Below, one piece after another: positions 1 through 11,459 of a DNA stretch of 64,000 bases. The translations under genes were made by a program, and so were the position numbers. The notes beneath the pieces are model-generated. The model was given only the letters and a program-made list of their open reading frames with translations. It was not told where the DNA came from and did no database searches. How positions within the stretch are numbered: the first letter of the stretch is position 1; the number at the start of each line of letters is the position of its first letter. Source of the stretch: Enoplolaimus lenunculus. Lineage: Eukaryota; Nematoda; Enoplea; Enoplida; Thoracostomopsidae. Location: NCBI GenBank assembly GCA_030248215.1, contig JASANG010003744.1, positions 52,133 through 116,132 of the forward strand, in the 5' to 3' direction.

Positions 1-375
1 AAAGGAAACGTGATCTTATAGGCACGCTTCAATTTTTGTTCTTTTACCATTAAGTAATACAAAAAATGATTCTATTTAAACTAATTATCAATAACATCGT
101 TGTCGTCGCTGACTGGAAGAGGCTAGAAAAACTAGAAGTTTAAATTACAGTTACGGCATTTAAAATAATTACCCGGAACGGGAATTTTTCAATGGAAATG
201 ACGAGCCCTGATCGGGATGCAATTAATTATAATTTAAATTATTGACTAGTGAGAGTGCAAGTCAAGGGCGCATTAGAGCAAGACATTTTTAAGGATTTTT
301 AGTAGTATGTAGTTTGTGCGTACCATGTTGACCTCTTCTTAAGTACTATATGTGAATTTTGTTATTTTGTTTTAG
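1..375 (+). other. Left-edge sequence, probably a glycogen phosphorylase intron
   Basis: No exon was recognised here. The stretch ends in a T-rich tract and AG at 374-375, which is the acceptor of the first visible glycogen phosphorylase exon. It is therefore most likely the 3' part of an intron whose upstream exons (about 80 N-terminal residues) lie outside the window. Confidence 0.6.
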
Positions 376-3300
376 CGCGTTTATTACTTGTCCCTCGAGT
401 TCCTCATGGGTCGAACACTCACAAACACAATGATCAATCTTGGTATACAAGCAACGTGCGACGAAGCAATGTATCAGGTAAATTGATGTTAGTACAGATC
501 AATTTGGTTTGACATTAATAGACTCGGTTATAGCAGTATAATGTATTCTTTGTTGTCTGTTGTTATAGTGTGGCATATTTTTGATAACTATTAGTTTTGC
601 TGACTTTGTTTGGTACATATACGGTATGTATATGGTAAAGAAGTACCTCACTGACGTAAATATGTGTTGTCTCCTAATCAGTTTAAGAAATTTCTGTGCG
701 AGTAAGCACTGATAGTGTCTGTTTGATGCAACTATAGTAACAAGCGCTTCAAAATGCAGCATGGTACAAATGAAGCGCTGTTGTACTAGTAAACCAGAAA
801 TTTTTAATGCGAAGTTTTAATTTTTTTTAATAATTTACCAACTGCACATATTGCAATATGTAAACATGTGCTCAGAACTGATAAGCTGAAGATAAACTTA
901 TTACGACGTGATGTCTAAAAGAAGTGCAGGAAAGGAACATTCGTAACTGCTCACTTTCGCGTAATGAAGCTTTATTATTTTCAGCTTGGTCTCGATATTG
1001 AGGAATTGCAAGAAATCGAAGAAGATGCGGCGCTTGGAAATGGCGGTCTGGGCCGGCTGGCGGCGTGCTTTTTGGATTCAATGGCAACATTGGGTATGGC
1101 TGCGTATGGCTACGGCCTTCGTTATGAGTATGGTTTGTTTGCGCAGCGAATTCGAGATGGATGGCAGGTATTAAAGGTGTTATTACAATATTTTTGGGTA
1201 TTTAAGAATCTATCTGAAAATGACAAAAAGTTCACAATAAACCTTCATATGTTTGCGGTGTAGGTTTACGCTTGACGTAGAGTTAGTTTTCGGCGTTTCG
1301 ACTCTCACATATAAGCGTATTGAGCGAAGCGAAACTGCAAGGAAAGCTATGGGTTTCGTGAAGCGTTTTATATTGTGCTGGGGGGTCCAAAGGTGGATAT
1401 CCGCCCGCCCGTCCGGAAAGAATCTCAGATTAGCATAATTTGATAAGCCTAAATTAGGACTTCTTGTGCAAAATATTTCAATAATTATTAGGGTTACAAG
1501 CAATCTAATTTCACAATAAAGGGTTTTTGGGTGCGATGAATCTGAATAAATAATTGTCTACAAATCTTCAAAGCCGATAATTTAATAGTTACCTAATAGC
1601 TAATTTCATATTAGCATGATTTTATGAACATAAATTAGGAGTTTTTGCAATATTTCACTAATTATGAAGGTTACGGAAGGGTTTTGGGTGCGAGGAATCT
1701 GAGTAAATAGTTTACAAACCTCCAAAACCGATACTAAATAGTTAGCTATTTTTCATTTGCATATTAGCTTAATTGCTTAAGTGTGTTCGTTCTTCGCTCA
1801 ATACATGTAGTCCAACTACGACTGGTTTATTTGAAATTCTGGTCAAAATTGGTATAGTATCTTCAGTCATATTGGACTGAAATTTTTTGATTGACAAAAT
1901 TATGGATCTGCTGTGGTGTCAGTAGTTAGCGTTTTTAAATTTTAAGATATTTCAATTAAATGGTAGATTTTATTCTCAAAACTTCTTGGCATGTTTTACT
2001 TTTAAAATGGGTTCGCTAGCTTAGTAAGAGTTCTGTTCTTTTCAATATTTGCAAGTATCGTCTGTTATACTATGTCTTTGCGTAATATTTCATTTTATAA
2101 AAACTACCGCAAAAGCTTTTATGTTTGTGTGACAGGTTGAAGAGCCAGATGATTGGTTACGATATGGTAATCCGTGGGAAAAACCACGTCCTGAATATAT
2201 GCTTCCTGTTAGCTTTTATGGTCGAGTTGAGTACGACGGTAATCATCGCGCGCACTGGAAGGATACTCAGGTAAGAAGCGTACTTTTGACCAAGCCTACT
2301 GATGATTTGCTTTAAAGAACAATCATGGTCTCATTCAAAACTTCTTATTCTTCACCAAGCCGAAGACATGTAATAATTTTAGCGAGTGATGTTGAAAGCA
2401 ATCACAATATGTTACTAAGTAGGCGCAGGAATACCTATTATAATCGCGCCGAAAACTCTTAAATACTGGTAGTGTGTTTTGATTACGCGATAAATTGATT
2501 ATTATTTACGAAATTGCTCTCAATCGTATGAAATTTTAATTTGAAATATACCATTTGCAATTCAAAAATTATAAAATATGTAATTCAGACTGTGTTTGCG
2601 TTGCCATACGATTCGCCGATACCTGGATATCAAAACAATCACGTCAACACACTTCGATTGTGGTCGGCCAAAGCATCAGCCAGCTTTAATCTTAGTTTCT
2701 GTAAGTTTTTCTGTGGTATATTTTCTGATTGTAATAATATTTTATCAGTATAGTTTAATTCACTCACAAATTTAATTGATATGATTTCTTACTTTAATCC
2801 TATTTGCCCCATGTTCAAAGAATAAAGTACGTAGAGGTTTTGTCACTTATTTGAAGTGATCGATAGTTTTTATTATAATATGCTCCATGATATACTGATA
2901 TTTTTAATCGCATAAGCTGTGTCTTTTCTGTTCCGCTTTTGTCTCTATTTCAACTGTCGAACGGGTATTTCAATTTTTGTTTCCAGTTAACGATGGTGAC
3001 TATATTCAAGCGGTGCTCGATAGAAATATTGCTGAAAACATCACTCGAGTTTTGTATCCAAATGATAATGTATGAATTTACGTTAAACTACAAGTCCACT
3101 GTAGTAAACTGTGTTCATTTTCAGAACATTTCGGAAGAATTTAAGTTGATGAGCCTTGTGGGAGTGCTCGTTTTCCACACGAGGGGCTTATTTTTGTAAT
3201 ATGAAGACGGATGGTTACATACTCTCGCAGCCAGAAGTTCAGTGAAATATATACGAGTAGTTGCAAAATTTTGTTTCAATGTAGTTAGAATGCCGTTTAC

Positions 3301-6300
3301 TTATTTATAAACTGGTAGACAGTCTGGTTAACAACCAATTTGTTTATAGCTTTTATATTCATTATGCAACCATTGCTGTAACTTGCTTTACAGATTTTCG
3401 AAGGTAAAGAATTGCGTCTGAAACAAGAATATTTCATGGTTGCGGCAACATTATCTGATATTGTCCGCCGGTATAAGTCGTGTAAATTTGGTTCTAAAAC
3501 AGCGACTCGGGTTGATTTTTCACACTTCCCTGATAAAGTAAGAATGTGTATGATTTTCATTTTCCGGTTGCACCCTATAACGCTTGTTCGATAAGTTTAT
3601 TAAACCTGTAGTTTCGAGTTATGTTTATATTGTTGCTACAGTTACTTCAGGCAACTTAGTTTAACTTGGTAGTTTTACAGCTGGTGTTGCTATAAACCAT
3701 GTATGCTTCTTTGCTATGACAATAGCGTTTTTATGTTTTTATTGCGATGAAATCAGCATTTTCATGTTTGAAATAGAGATGTTCCGGGGCCCTGTGTTCA
3801 AACCTCCACAACGGGTCCAGGGCCAACCGGGGACAGAGTTTTGATGCAATCTACTTCACTCGATACGTCATAAAATAGCTGAAGAAGGATCTTGTGTTTC
3901 GGTCATGAAAAACTTAGGTTATAAAACATGTGCTTGTATTCATTTTGTTACGTTAGAGAGCACTATACAGCTTTTTTGATGAAACAAAAATACATTGTTA
4001 CAGAATATTCACAGACTCCCGTTGGTACCAGTCACTGCCTCGGCTACGGTAAAAATTCCGGCATCGAGCCAAGTTTAAACTTACTTTAAAGTGAGAAGAG
4101 AAAGATTTAATAATGTTTATTTTTGTATTCTAGGTTGCAATTCAGTTGAATGATACTCATCCATCAATTGCCGTTGCTGAGTTGATGCGGCTTTTTGTGG
4201 ATATTGAAGGGCTCGATTGGGATACGGTAAGACGTTTTTGGTTTTAACTGGAGTGTGGAAAGGATTTTGTTTCGGGAGAAGATAACTTCAATTGCTAAGC
4301 TTGTAAAAGTGCATCTGTTCTCTTCGTATATTTCAATATTTTAGGCGTGGTCGATTTGTACTCGGACATTTGCGTACACCAATCACACTGTACTTCCTGA
4401 AGCTTTGGAACGATGGCCTGTTGAGTTGCTGGGCAACGTTTTGCCACGGCATCTTGATATTATCTATAAAATTAACCATGAGTTTCTGCAGGTGGGTTAA
4501 AATTTTTATTTGGTATGGGAGTGTAATAATTTTTGCGTTTGCCTGTTAAAATGTGTTTGATTAAGGGGTTTAAGAAGCAGAATTATTCCTATTGGTTACT
4601 TTGTGTGCTAGGTGCCTGCTGCTGCGGTTGACTAGCATATTCGCGCGTTGGTTTTATAATACGATCTAGAATTGGTGTAGGCTAGTACATACACTGCATT
4701 GCAAAATCCGACGTATAATATTTTTATTGCGTCCAGTTCGTCACCAAACGCTTTCCTGGCGACCACGATAAACTTCGGCGAATGTCAATAATTGAAGAAG
4801 AAGGTGGCAAACGTGTCAATATGGCACATTTGTCTATTGTGGGATCGCATGCAGTAAACGGTGTTGCTGCTATCCATTCGGAAATCATTAAGCGTGATTT
4901 GTAGGTCGGATTGTTTTTGTTATGTTTGAATTATTTTTATTTAAGAATTTTTAAAAGGTTGATGAATATTTGAATGTCGTTGTCTAGAAATATAGATAAA
5001 AGCATAAACGAAAGAATTTAGATGCTGCAACCGGTAATATGTTATGGTATTTACAAATCAACTTTAATGGTTAAAATTCGCGTTAAAGCATCCTTTTGAA
5101 GACATCGCTGCAATAATTGAACCTTTCAAAATTGCGGAAAAAACCTGTACAAAAACTCACTGAAGGTTATACTGAGTATGTGTGGGAGTTTGCAAGTTCA
5201 TGTGTTGTGTGAAACTATGTTTTCAATTACTTTAAAAAATCTGTAGTTGTCAATTTTCATGAGATGGCCAACTTCAAGCCAAAATGGGCAGTGTTTTTAG
5301 TTTTGAAGCTGTTTTACTCCACTAAAACTGCCCAGCTTGTTTACACAAGTATTTTTGGTAGTATTTTTTGTTTCAGGTTCAAAGATTTTTACCAAATTTG
5401 GCCGGAAAAATTTCAAAACAAAACAAACGGAATTACTCCGCGGCGATGGCTGTTGCTTGCAAATCCGAGCCTTGCTGACATTATTGTTGATGTAATGTTT
5501 CTCTTGTATTTGAAACTGTTTTGTCTTGAATTGTCAGTTTTGTGTATGTTCATATATTTTTATTTTATTTCTTTTTATATAGATACGCGAAAACAATGCC
5601 AGTTGAATATCCCAACATTTGAAAATATAGCTATTCTCACTGGCAAAGCTGCAGTTTTGGGTTATCGCGGGCTTTAATATTTTGCAGCTTAAAATTGTTG
5701 TCGAAATGTAGGCAAATCCTACAGTATTTGCATCTATTGCGCGTAGTTATTCAGTTGATGTTTTGCTTTTTACAGAAAATAGGCGACAGCTGGATCACCA
5801 ATCTTGATCACTTGACAAGATTGAAGGCAGAAGCCAACAATCCTGGTTTGTTGGAAGCCATAAGACGTGTGAAGCAGGTAAGTAAACATAGATTGTAATA
5901 GCAAGTGACGGCACACACATCCTTGTAAGCTTTAGCATTTTGTCCTATTATTGAGTTCTTTAATTATTAAACGACAGGAAATTTTAAGCGAGGCACTGCC
6001 AGTTTTCACATATCCAATGCTATTAGTAAAGATTACTACACCCAATATTGTCTGCTTGGTAGATTGTTATTCTCGATGAGCCTTGTTCTGTGAAGTCCAT
6101 GTATCACTCGCGGATTTATTATTGTTTGTTACTAAAAATTTTGTTTATTGTTTTGAGCGCTTTTTATTGTAGGAGAACAAGCACCGGGTTGCGGATTGGC
6201 TCACTGCCGAGTACAAAGTGAAAATTAATCCAGGAAGTTTGTTCGATATTCAGGTGAGCATAATGTGCAGGCAAAATGATACTGCGAATGAAAGTGCTTA

Positions 6301-9300
6301 AGTGGTGTTTTTATTATAAGACGTATAAAAACCGTGCCGGGCTCAGAAGTTTTAAAAAATATACTGAGGATGTTTTAGAAGCCAAGTTGGATGTTTGTTC
6401 GCATATTCAATATTAAGCAACATGATGTGCGAGACTTCAGTCGGTGAGGTCTTCTTCAATTTTATACGGGTCGAAATCTGTTGCTTAGTTCCAATCGGGC
6501 AGCCTAATATGATTTTAGATAGTGTTTCATGATTGCTACGTGTAATGGTTAGCGGCAATCACAGAATATTCGTTTCCGTGGCACCACTGAGTGTACACCT
6601 GTTCTGCAGAGCGCTATTGTATGACAGACATGTTTGTAATGTGTTGGTTTTATAGGTGAAACGCATCCACGAATACAAGCGACAGTTGTTGAACTGCTTG
6701 CATATGATCACAATGTACAACCGAATAAAAAAGAATCCTGGTGCTCCGGTTGTGCCGCGTACAATTTTGGTCGGAGGCAAGGTATTTTGTCTACATTTTG
6801 GCGTAGGGAATTGGGCAGTATAAGGTTAAGTGTTAAAACCTGTGATTAATTCTTTGAAATTATTGTTTTTCTGGTTAGGTGTTGGCGTTGCTACTGAATG
6901 AATGCCGTTGAACTAGAGTATGTAAGTGGTATGCAGCTAGTTTATTTTTTGCTTTTAAAAAATGGTAGTCGCCTGTGTTTGTATTTTGGTATTCTATGCT
7001 TCAGGCAGCACCAGGTTACCACATGGCAAAAATGATCATTAAACTCATCACTTCAATTGGTAAAGTTGTCAACAACGATCCAATTGTAGGTGACAAACTT
7101 AAGGTTAGTTCATTGATTAGTAAGTTAATGTTTCTCAGATATATCTTTAAAAGTCATGAATGGCAAAAACAGCTGGGACTGGTGTTTTAGTATGTTACAT
7201 GCAATAGTTCAATTGTAATACAGAATCTCAACAGCGGTAGTCCTTCATGTGTTTGTGACCTATGATGGTACAGAATTTTGAGCAAAACCATCCATTAAAT
7301 ATTTCATTTTGGTTTTTGCCATAATAGAATTTTCGAAGTGTGCAGGTCCTTGTGTTGCAAAATAAAACAGTATTTAAAAACTTGTTAATAATTTCATAGA
7401 GAGAATTTCGACACTGAAATTTACTTGGTTACGTCCTTGAAAAGATATCATTGTTGATTTCAGGTCGTGTTCATGGAGAATTATCGCGTAACACTTGCAG
7501 AGAAAGTGATCCCGGCAGCTGATTTGAGTGAACAAATATCAACTGCTGGCACTGAAGCGTCTGGAACAGGAAATATGAAGTTTATGGTATGTTTGTTTAA
7601 ATTTACTTTATTTGAGTGTTATACTTCCATTAACAGCATTAAACAGAAACTTAATCCAGCGTCTACTAGATAACGTACGTAGTTTACTAGAGAGAAAATT
7701 TAGAAATTTGGAAAAATTGATTTCAATTGAGACAATTTTTAAGTTGAATGGTGCTTTGACAATTGGTACGCTGGACGGTGCAAACGTGGAAATGCGCGAA
7801 GAAATGGGTGACGAAAACATTTTTATATTTGGTATGACGGTTGAACAAGTAGAAGCCCTCCAACATAGCGGGTATGTTGACGTACTTGACGTGTTTTAAT
7901 AGCCAGATATAGTTTTATAGAGTGCATAATACAAGAGTGTAACTCTTGGGGTTCTGCATGGTACAAAATGTACCACCGGGCGTTGCATTTTTGGGGGTCA
8001 TTGTCACATGCAATAACCCTAAATTAAACTATAAGCGGATCATTTTTGTTGTCCGATACATGATGTGTTATGGTTCGCACCGGTTGTGCCAGCTTCTAAA
8101 TAAAGAGGGTAGGCTAAAAACGCAACACGTACGGGTACATTCTTTTCTACACAGAATATACCGAATTGCATACTCTTGTTGAAGAATGCATCATTCACTA
8201 TTGGTTTTATTAATTAAAATATTTGAGCAGATGTCGTAATAGTCATGGTGTGATGGTTGTCTCTGCAGTAAAAATTTTGTACGCCACTACTTTTATGCAT
8301 GGTGTTTTTAGGACTTATAATTCGAATGATTTCATTCAACGCAACTCCGAACTTCGTCAATGCATCGAACAAATTGAGTCTGGATTTTTCAGTCCAACTC
8401 AGCCTGACATGTTCAAAGATATTGCGAACGTACTACGGCATCATGATCGGTAAGAGAGTTGAAAGACACTTTGAAAAACGCCACACTATGTTTGCTGAAA
8501 AATTTCAAAGTTTAACCATTGTTTGGTTTTACTGTTACTTAAGTTACTTCAAAACTAAACACTGAATGTTCTTGAAGATGTCTACGATCGAAATTAAGAT
8601 ATTTTGGTGATTGAAATGAAGAAACTGATTTCTCAATATTGTAGTTTTTATTACAGGTTCTTCCTTTGTGCTGACTACGAGTCGTATATTGCTGCTCAGG
8701 ATCGTGTCAATGCTACGTTTAGGGTATGGTTCGCTATTCAAATATATTTAAAATTGGTTAACATAAATATTTTTTTATTCTTTTGTTGTATTTGTTCCAG
8801 CTTATTAATATGTGAACTATGTCCGTAAACGACGAGTGTCCTGTAATTGTGTTCACTACGTTTGTGTTTACAATTTTGCAGTTGGATTTGGATCGCGGTT
8901 GCAATTGCGTTTACATGTAATTCGAACCTAAGTGCATTCGCTATTTTGCTTATGCTAATTGTGAATAGTGAAAATAGCAACTGCTATGCCGATTGCTTAG
9001 TGCTGAAGTTTTCAATCACATGAAACGCTAAATCGATAGCAGTTTAAAATGACGTTTGTGAGCGATTGCGCTCGAATAAACGACCAGTGGCGATTTGTGT
9101 AGTATCGCACTTGACTTTGACCCAGTATGGCACTGAATCCATAATATGTCCGACTCCGAATCCGAATCCATTGCTAATTTTTAGAATCCGAATCCATTGC
9201 TAATTTTCAGAATCCGAATCCATTGCTAATTTTCAGAATACGAATCTATTGCTAATTTTCCGAATCCGAATCTTGCATGTTGCTTTGACTGTTTGTGACC

Positions 9301-9510
9301 TTACATGAAATCTTTTACTATTTCTTGTTGTTTTAGGATACAACAAAATGGAGCCGAATGGCACTAATGAATATTGCGTCTTCGGGCAAATTTAGCACCG
9401 ATCGAACCATTGAACAGTATGCAACAGAAATTTGGGGTGTTAAACCAACACGCGAGAAGTTGCCTGCGCCACATGAAGGTCCCCCGTCTGAACAGGAACA
9501 GAAGAAATAA
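376..9510 (+). CDS. Glycogen phosphorylase, 5'-partial, 19 exons visible
   Basis: PLP-dependent GT35 enzyme releasing glucose-1-phosphate from glycogen. Exons: 376-477, 985-1167, 2136-2270, 2589-2700, 2987-3069, 3394-3537, 4134-4226, 4345-4491, 4737-4900, 5377-5491, 5776-5877, 6173-6253, 6656-6781, 7005-7103, 7464-7586, 7744-7871, 8312-8449, 8657-8723, 9337-9510. All have GT..AG borders and compatible phases; together 771 codons plus TAA. Seen: [11 protein letters not shown] at the start, [44 protein letters not shown], and the PLP motif [13 protein letters not shown], split by the intron at 7587-7743 (the Lys codon is 7578-7580). The two regulatory arginines (IVRRYKS) are kept. The family is ~840-850 aa, so about 80 N-terminal residues, including the regulatory phospho-serine region, are off-window. 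No disruption was seen. The tail after WGV is short and charged, ending EQKK. The SLC6 gene downstream is convergent. Confidence 0.97.
1255..1835. repeat. Single-dimer copy of the ~155/176-bp AT-rich satellite element
   Basis: Lies in glycogen phosphorylase intron 2. From about 1415 it carries one 'long' unit (with the TTACAAGCAATCTAATTTC segment) followed by one 'short' unit. Both contain the GTGCGAGGAATCTGA anchor seen eight times at 58965-60340. Both loci end with nearly the same tail, TTCGCTCAATA followed by CTACGACTGGT. The left part (1265-1415) has TATTGAGCGAAGCGAA, an imperfect inverse of the right-end TTCTTCGCTCAATA, so the whole may be a non-autonomous element rather than a bare satellite. 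The element class is not assigned. Confidence 0.6.
3774..4070. repeat. Dispersed repeat, copy 1 (second copy near 52215)
   Basis: Inside the glycogen phosphorylase intron between exons 6 and 7. It shares several blocks in the same order with 52215-52570: GATG(T/C)(T/C)CC..GG.CCC at the start, a TTTCGG(T/C)CATG block, and ATAAAACAT followed by CTTGTATTC and a GTTACG-type block. Divergence is high, so it is an old copy. No termini were defined. Confidence 0.4.
9151..9273. repeat. ~31-bp tandem repeat in the last glycogen phosphorylase intron
   Basis: About four units built on CCGAATCCATTGCTAATTTT, with small variations (for example AGAATACGAATC). They lie wholly inside intron 18 (8724-9336), 60 bp or more from the acceptor, and are not coding. 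Confidence 0.8.
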
Positions 9511-10675
9511 ACACAATGGGCTAATTCGTAGAAATGCTTGCTGTCAAAGGTTTTGTGATTTGTTTTATAAAATATGGTGTCAGCAAAACTGTACGCAGAG
9601 GTGACGTTTAAACGTTAGTTTGACTTTGAAAAATGTTTGTGTATGGCAATCGGACTTTCAAATCTGCGCAATACTGTTTAATTGAATCAACCTTTTCAAG
9701 CATTTTGTTGCAGACTAGCTTTGACAGAAGTTGTGATTTCACTTTGAAACTTTTAAATTTTGAAAAGAAACTAGTACTCAGAAATATGGTAGTTACTGAG
9801 CGGGAAAATTGTGTAATCGCTGACGTCGTCTCAAAAATAATATTTTGGTATTAATTATGCAATACTTTAATACTCACTAGTCATTTTATGCATAATGAAT
9901 GTTTTTATGATATTTGTGCTTCTCCTGCAAAACTGATGCCAATATAGAATTTTTTCTTGTCTGTAAGTTTTCGATTTCGTTTTTGTTTTAAAATATTAGG
10001 TTTGCCAGCAATTTAGTTGTATCTGTTCAGTTTTGCAGTGTTATGTACTTTTTTCGTGCCATATTATTTGTTTGTTTACTGCGGATAGTTTATTACGGAA
10101 TGGTGAGCAAATAGAAGTAAATATTAAAATTGTAATACTGTAGTAAACCCGAATATGATTGTGTGCCTAATATTTGTTTCGCCTCTATAGAAGTTACCGC
10201 CCTGCTATTCGTATCCGGACTGTTATTTATTTTTCAATCCAGTTTCAATTGTTTAGCCTACACAACTTTAACTTGTGGCAGCGATTATTTTACTTTACTA
10301 TGCAAATTATGTACTGAGTTGTATTTTGATCGTCGAAGCATTCACGCAATTTTTTACGGTTACTGACGTGTCAGGACTAGTAAGTACTTTTGGTCCCGAC
10401 GAATTTCTAACTCTGATTAAAAAATAGACTTATTGGTTCAGACAGAAATAGGGACCCCGGGCTCTTATTACCTCCACCTCTTATTCGGGTCACTATAGTA
10501 GCCGTATTTCGATATTTCATTCACAACAGTGTTGTTAGTTTGCGCATCATCCAACAAGATTTAGTTATTAGTACTTGTCATTGTGTTTTCCAGTGCTTTC
10601 TTTATCACAAAGTAAAATAAATATTTGAAAGTAGTCCAAGAGCGAATATCCGTCATTTCTTACGTAAAAATTTTC
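9511..10675 (+). other. Glycogen phosphorylase 3' flank / probable 3' UTR
   Basis: AT-rich sequence after the TAA at 9508-9510. The first canonical AATAAA on the + strand is at 10616-10621, which would give a ~1.1-kb 3' UTR; nearer non-canonical signals are possible. Short ORFs here (for example 10163-10366) show no recognisable protein. A fragment of the CTGTAGTGACCC MITE family ends at 10498 followed by TA. Confidence 0.4.
10450..10498 (-). mobile_element. End fragment of a CTGTAGTGACCC-type MITE
   Basis: Reads as the reverse complement of the left end of the family described at 43277-43716 (a GGGACCCC block, then CTCTTATTCGGGTCACTATAG) and is followed by TA. The rest of the element was not recognised. 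Confidence 0.5.
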
Positions 10676-10817
10676 GGCCATGTATAAAACAGGGCCGGAT
10701 CGTTTTCCGGCGAGGCTTCAATATAGATAGTTTAGGCTTTAGACTAACTTTGTTGGTTCGGCCTAGGCTTAGGAATATTCTTATTATACTGTTCCGGCCC
10801 TGTTCTATACATGAGCC
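10676..10817. mobile_element. TTAGGC-bearing MITE, copy with clear inverted ends
   Basis: 142 bp. The left end GGCCATGTATAAAACAGG(GCCGG) is matched in inverse by the right end (CCGG)CCCTGTTCTATACATG, with one or two mismatches over ~22 bp. The interior has the family signature TTTAGACTA..., then CCTAGGCTTAGGAATATTCTTA. There is no ORF. It lies between the convergent glycogen phosphorylase and SLC6 genes. Confidence 0.75.
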
Positions 10818-10989
10818 AAACTTTCAAATCTGCTATAATCTTTGGGAGACGCTATACCTGTCGTCTTCACCGCAATCAAAACATGCTGAATTGACACGTT
10901 GTAATGCCAATTTAGGCTACATAGAGATTTTTTGATTTTTAAGTTAGCTAAAGCTGAGTATTTTTAAATTGTATTCACAGTTTTACAAG

Positions 10990-11165
10990 AAACCAGGGGC
11001 GTCCAAAGAAAATTACGTTATTAGGGGCACCGGATAATTTTAAGGCTGCTCTACAATTGAAACTCAAGGTTGTTTACTTCTAGACCGAGTCGATTTGGGC
11101 TGCTCCAGTCAAATTATGTGGCACGGCCCCCAATGTCAAACGTGTAGACTCCCGTGCAAGAAACT
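10990..11165. repeat. Dispersed CAGGGGCGTCC repeat, copy 1
   Basis: Begins ACCAGGGGCGTCCAAAGAAA and continues with AGGGGCAC..GATTTTAAGG, CTACAATTG and TTCTAGACCGAG. The same ordered blocks occur at 33385-33560 (CAGGGGCGTCCGCAGGAAA etc.). Probably a non-autonomous DNA transposon; ends and target duplication were not resolved. Confidence 0.5.
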
Positions 11166-11459
11166 ACATGTTTTAGAGCTGGTGAAAAGTACACCCCAGG
11201 ATAGTCCTCTTACACACTCCATAGAGAGTGCTTAGCGCCCCAAACCCCTAGTGGAATGGCCGACCAAAAAGAGCCTGACGTTGGAAAACAATCAATTTAA
11301 GGCTTGGTTTTAGGCTTAAAAGTGTGGTTAATCCAGGAGTGTAGTGCAGCCATTCTTGTAAACGGCTAGGAAATCCACTGGTTTGGTAGCAAAAATCACA
11401 AGCGTAATTTTGGCTGGGACGACTGGAAGAGTGTGAAATTCAGACTCCTGAATTATTTC

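Noticed and set aside
10163-10366. 67-aa hydrophobic ORF after glycogen phosphorylase
   Set aside because: Lies in the probable 3' UTR; composition explained by AT-rich DNA.
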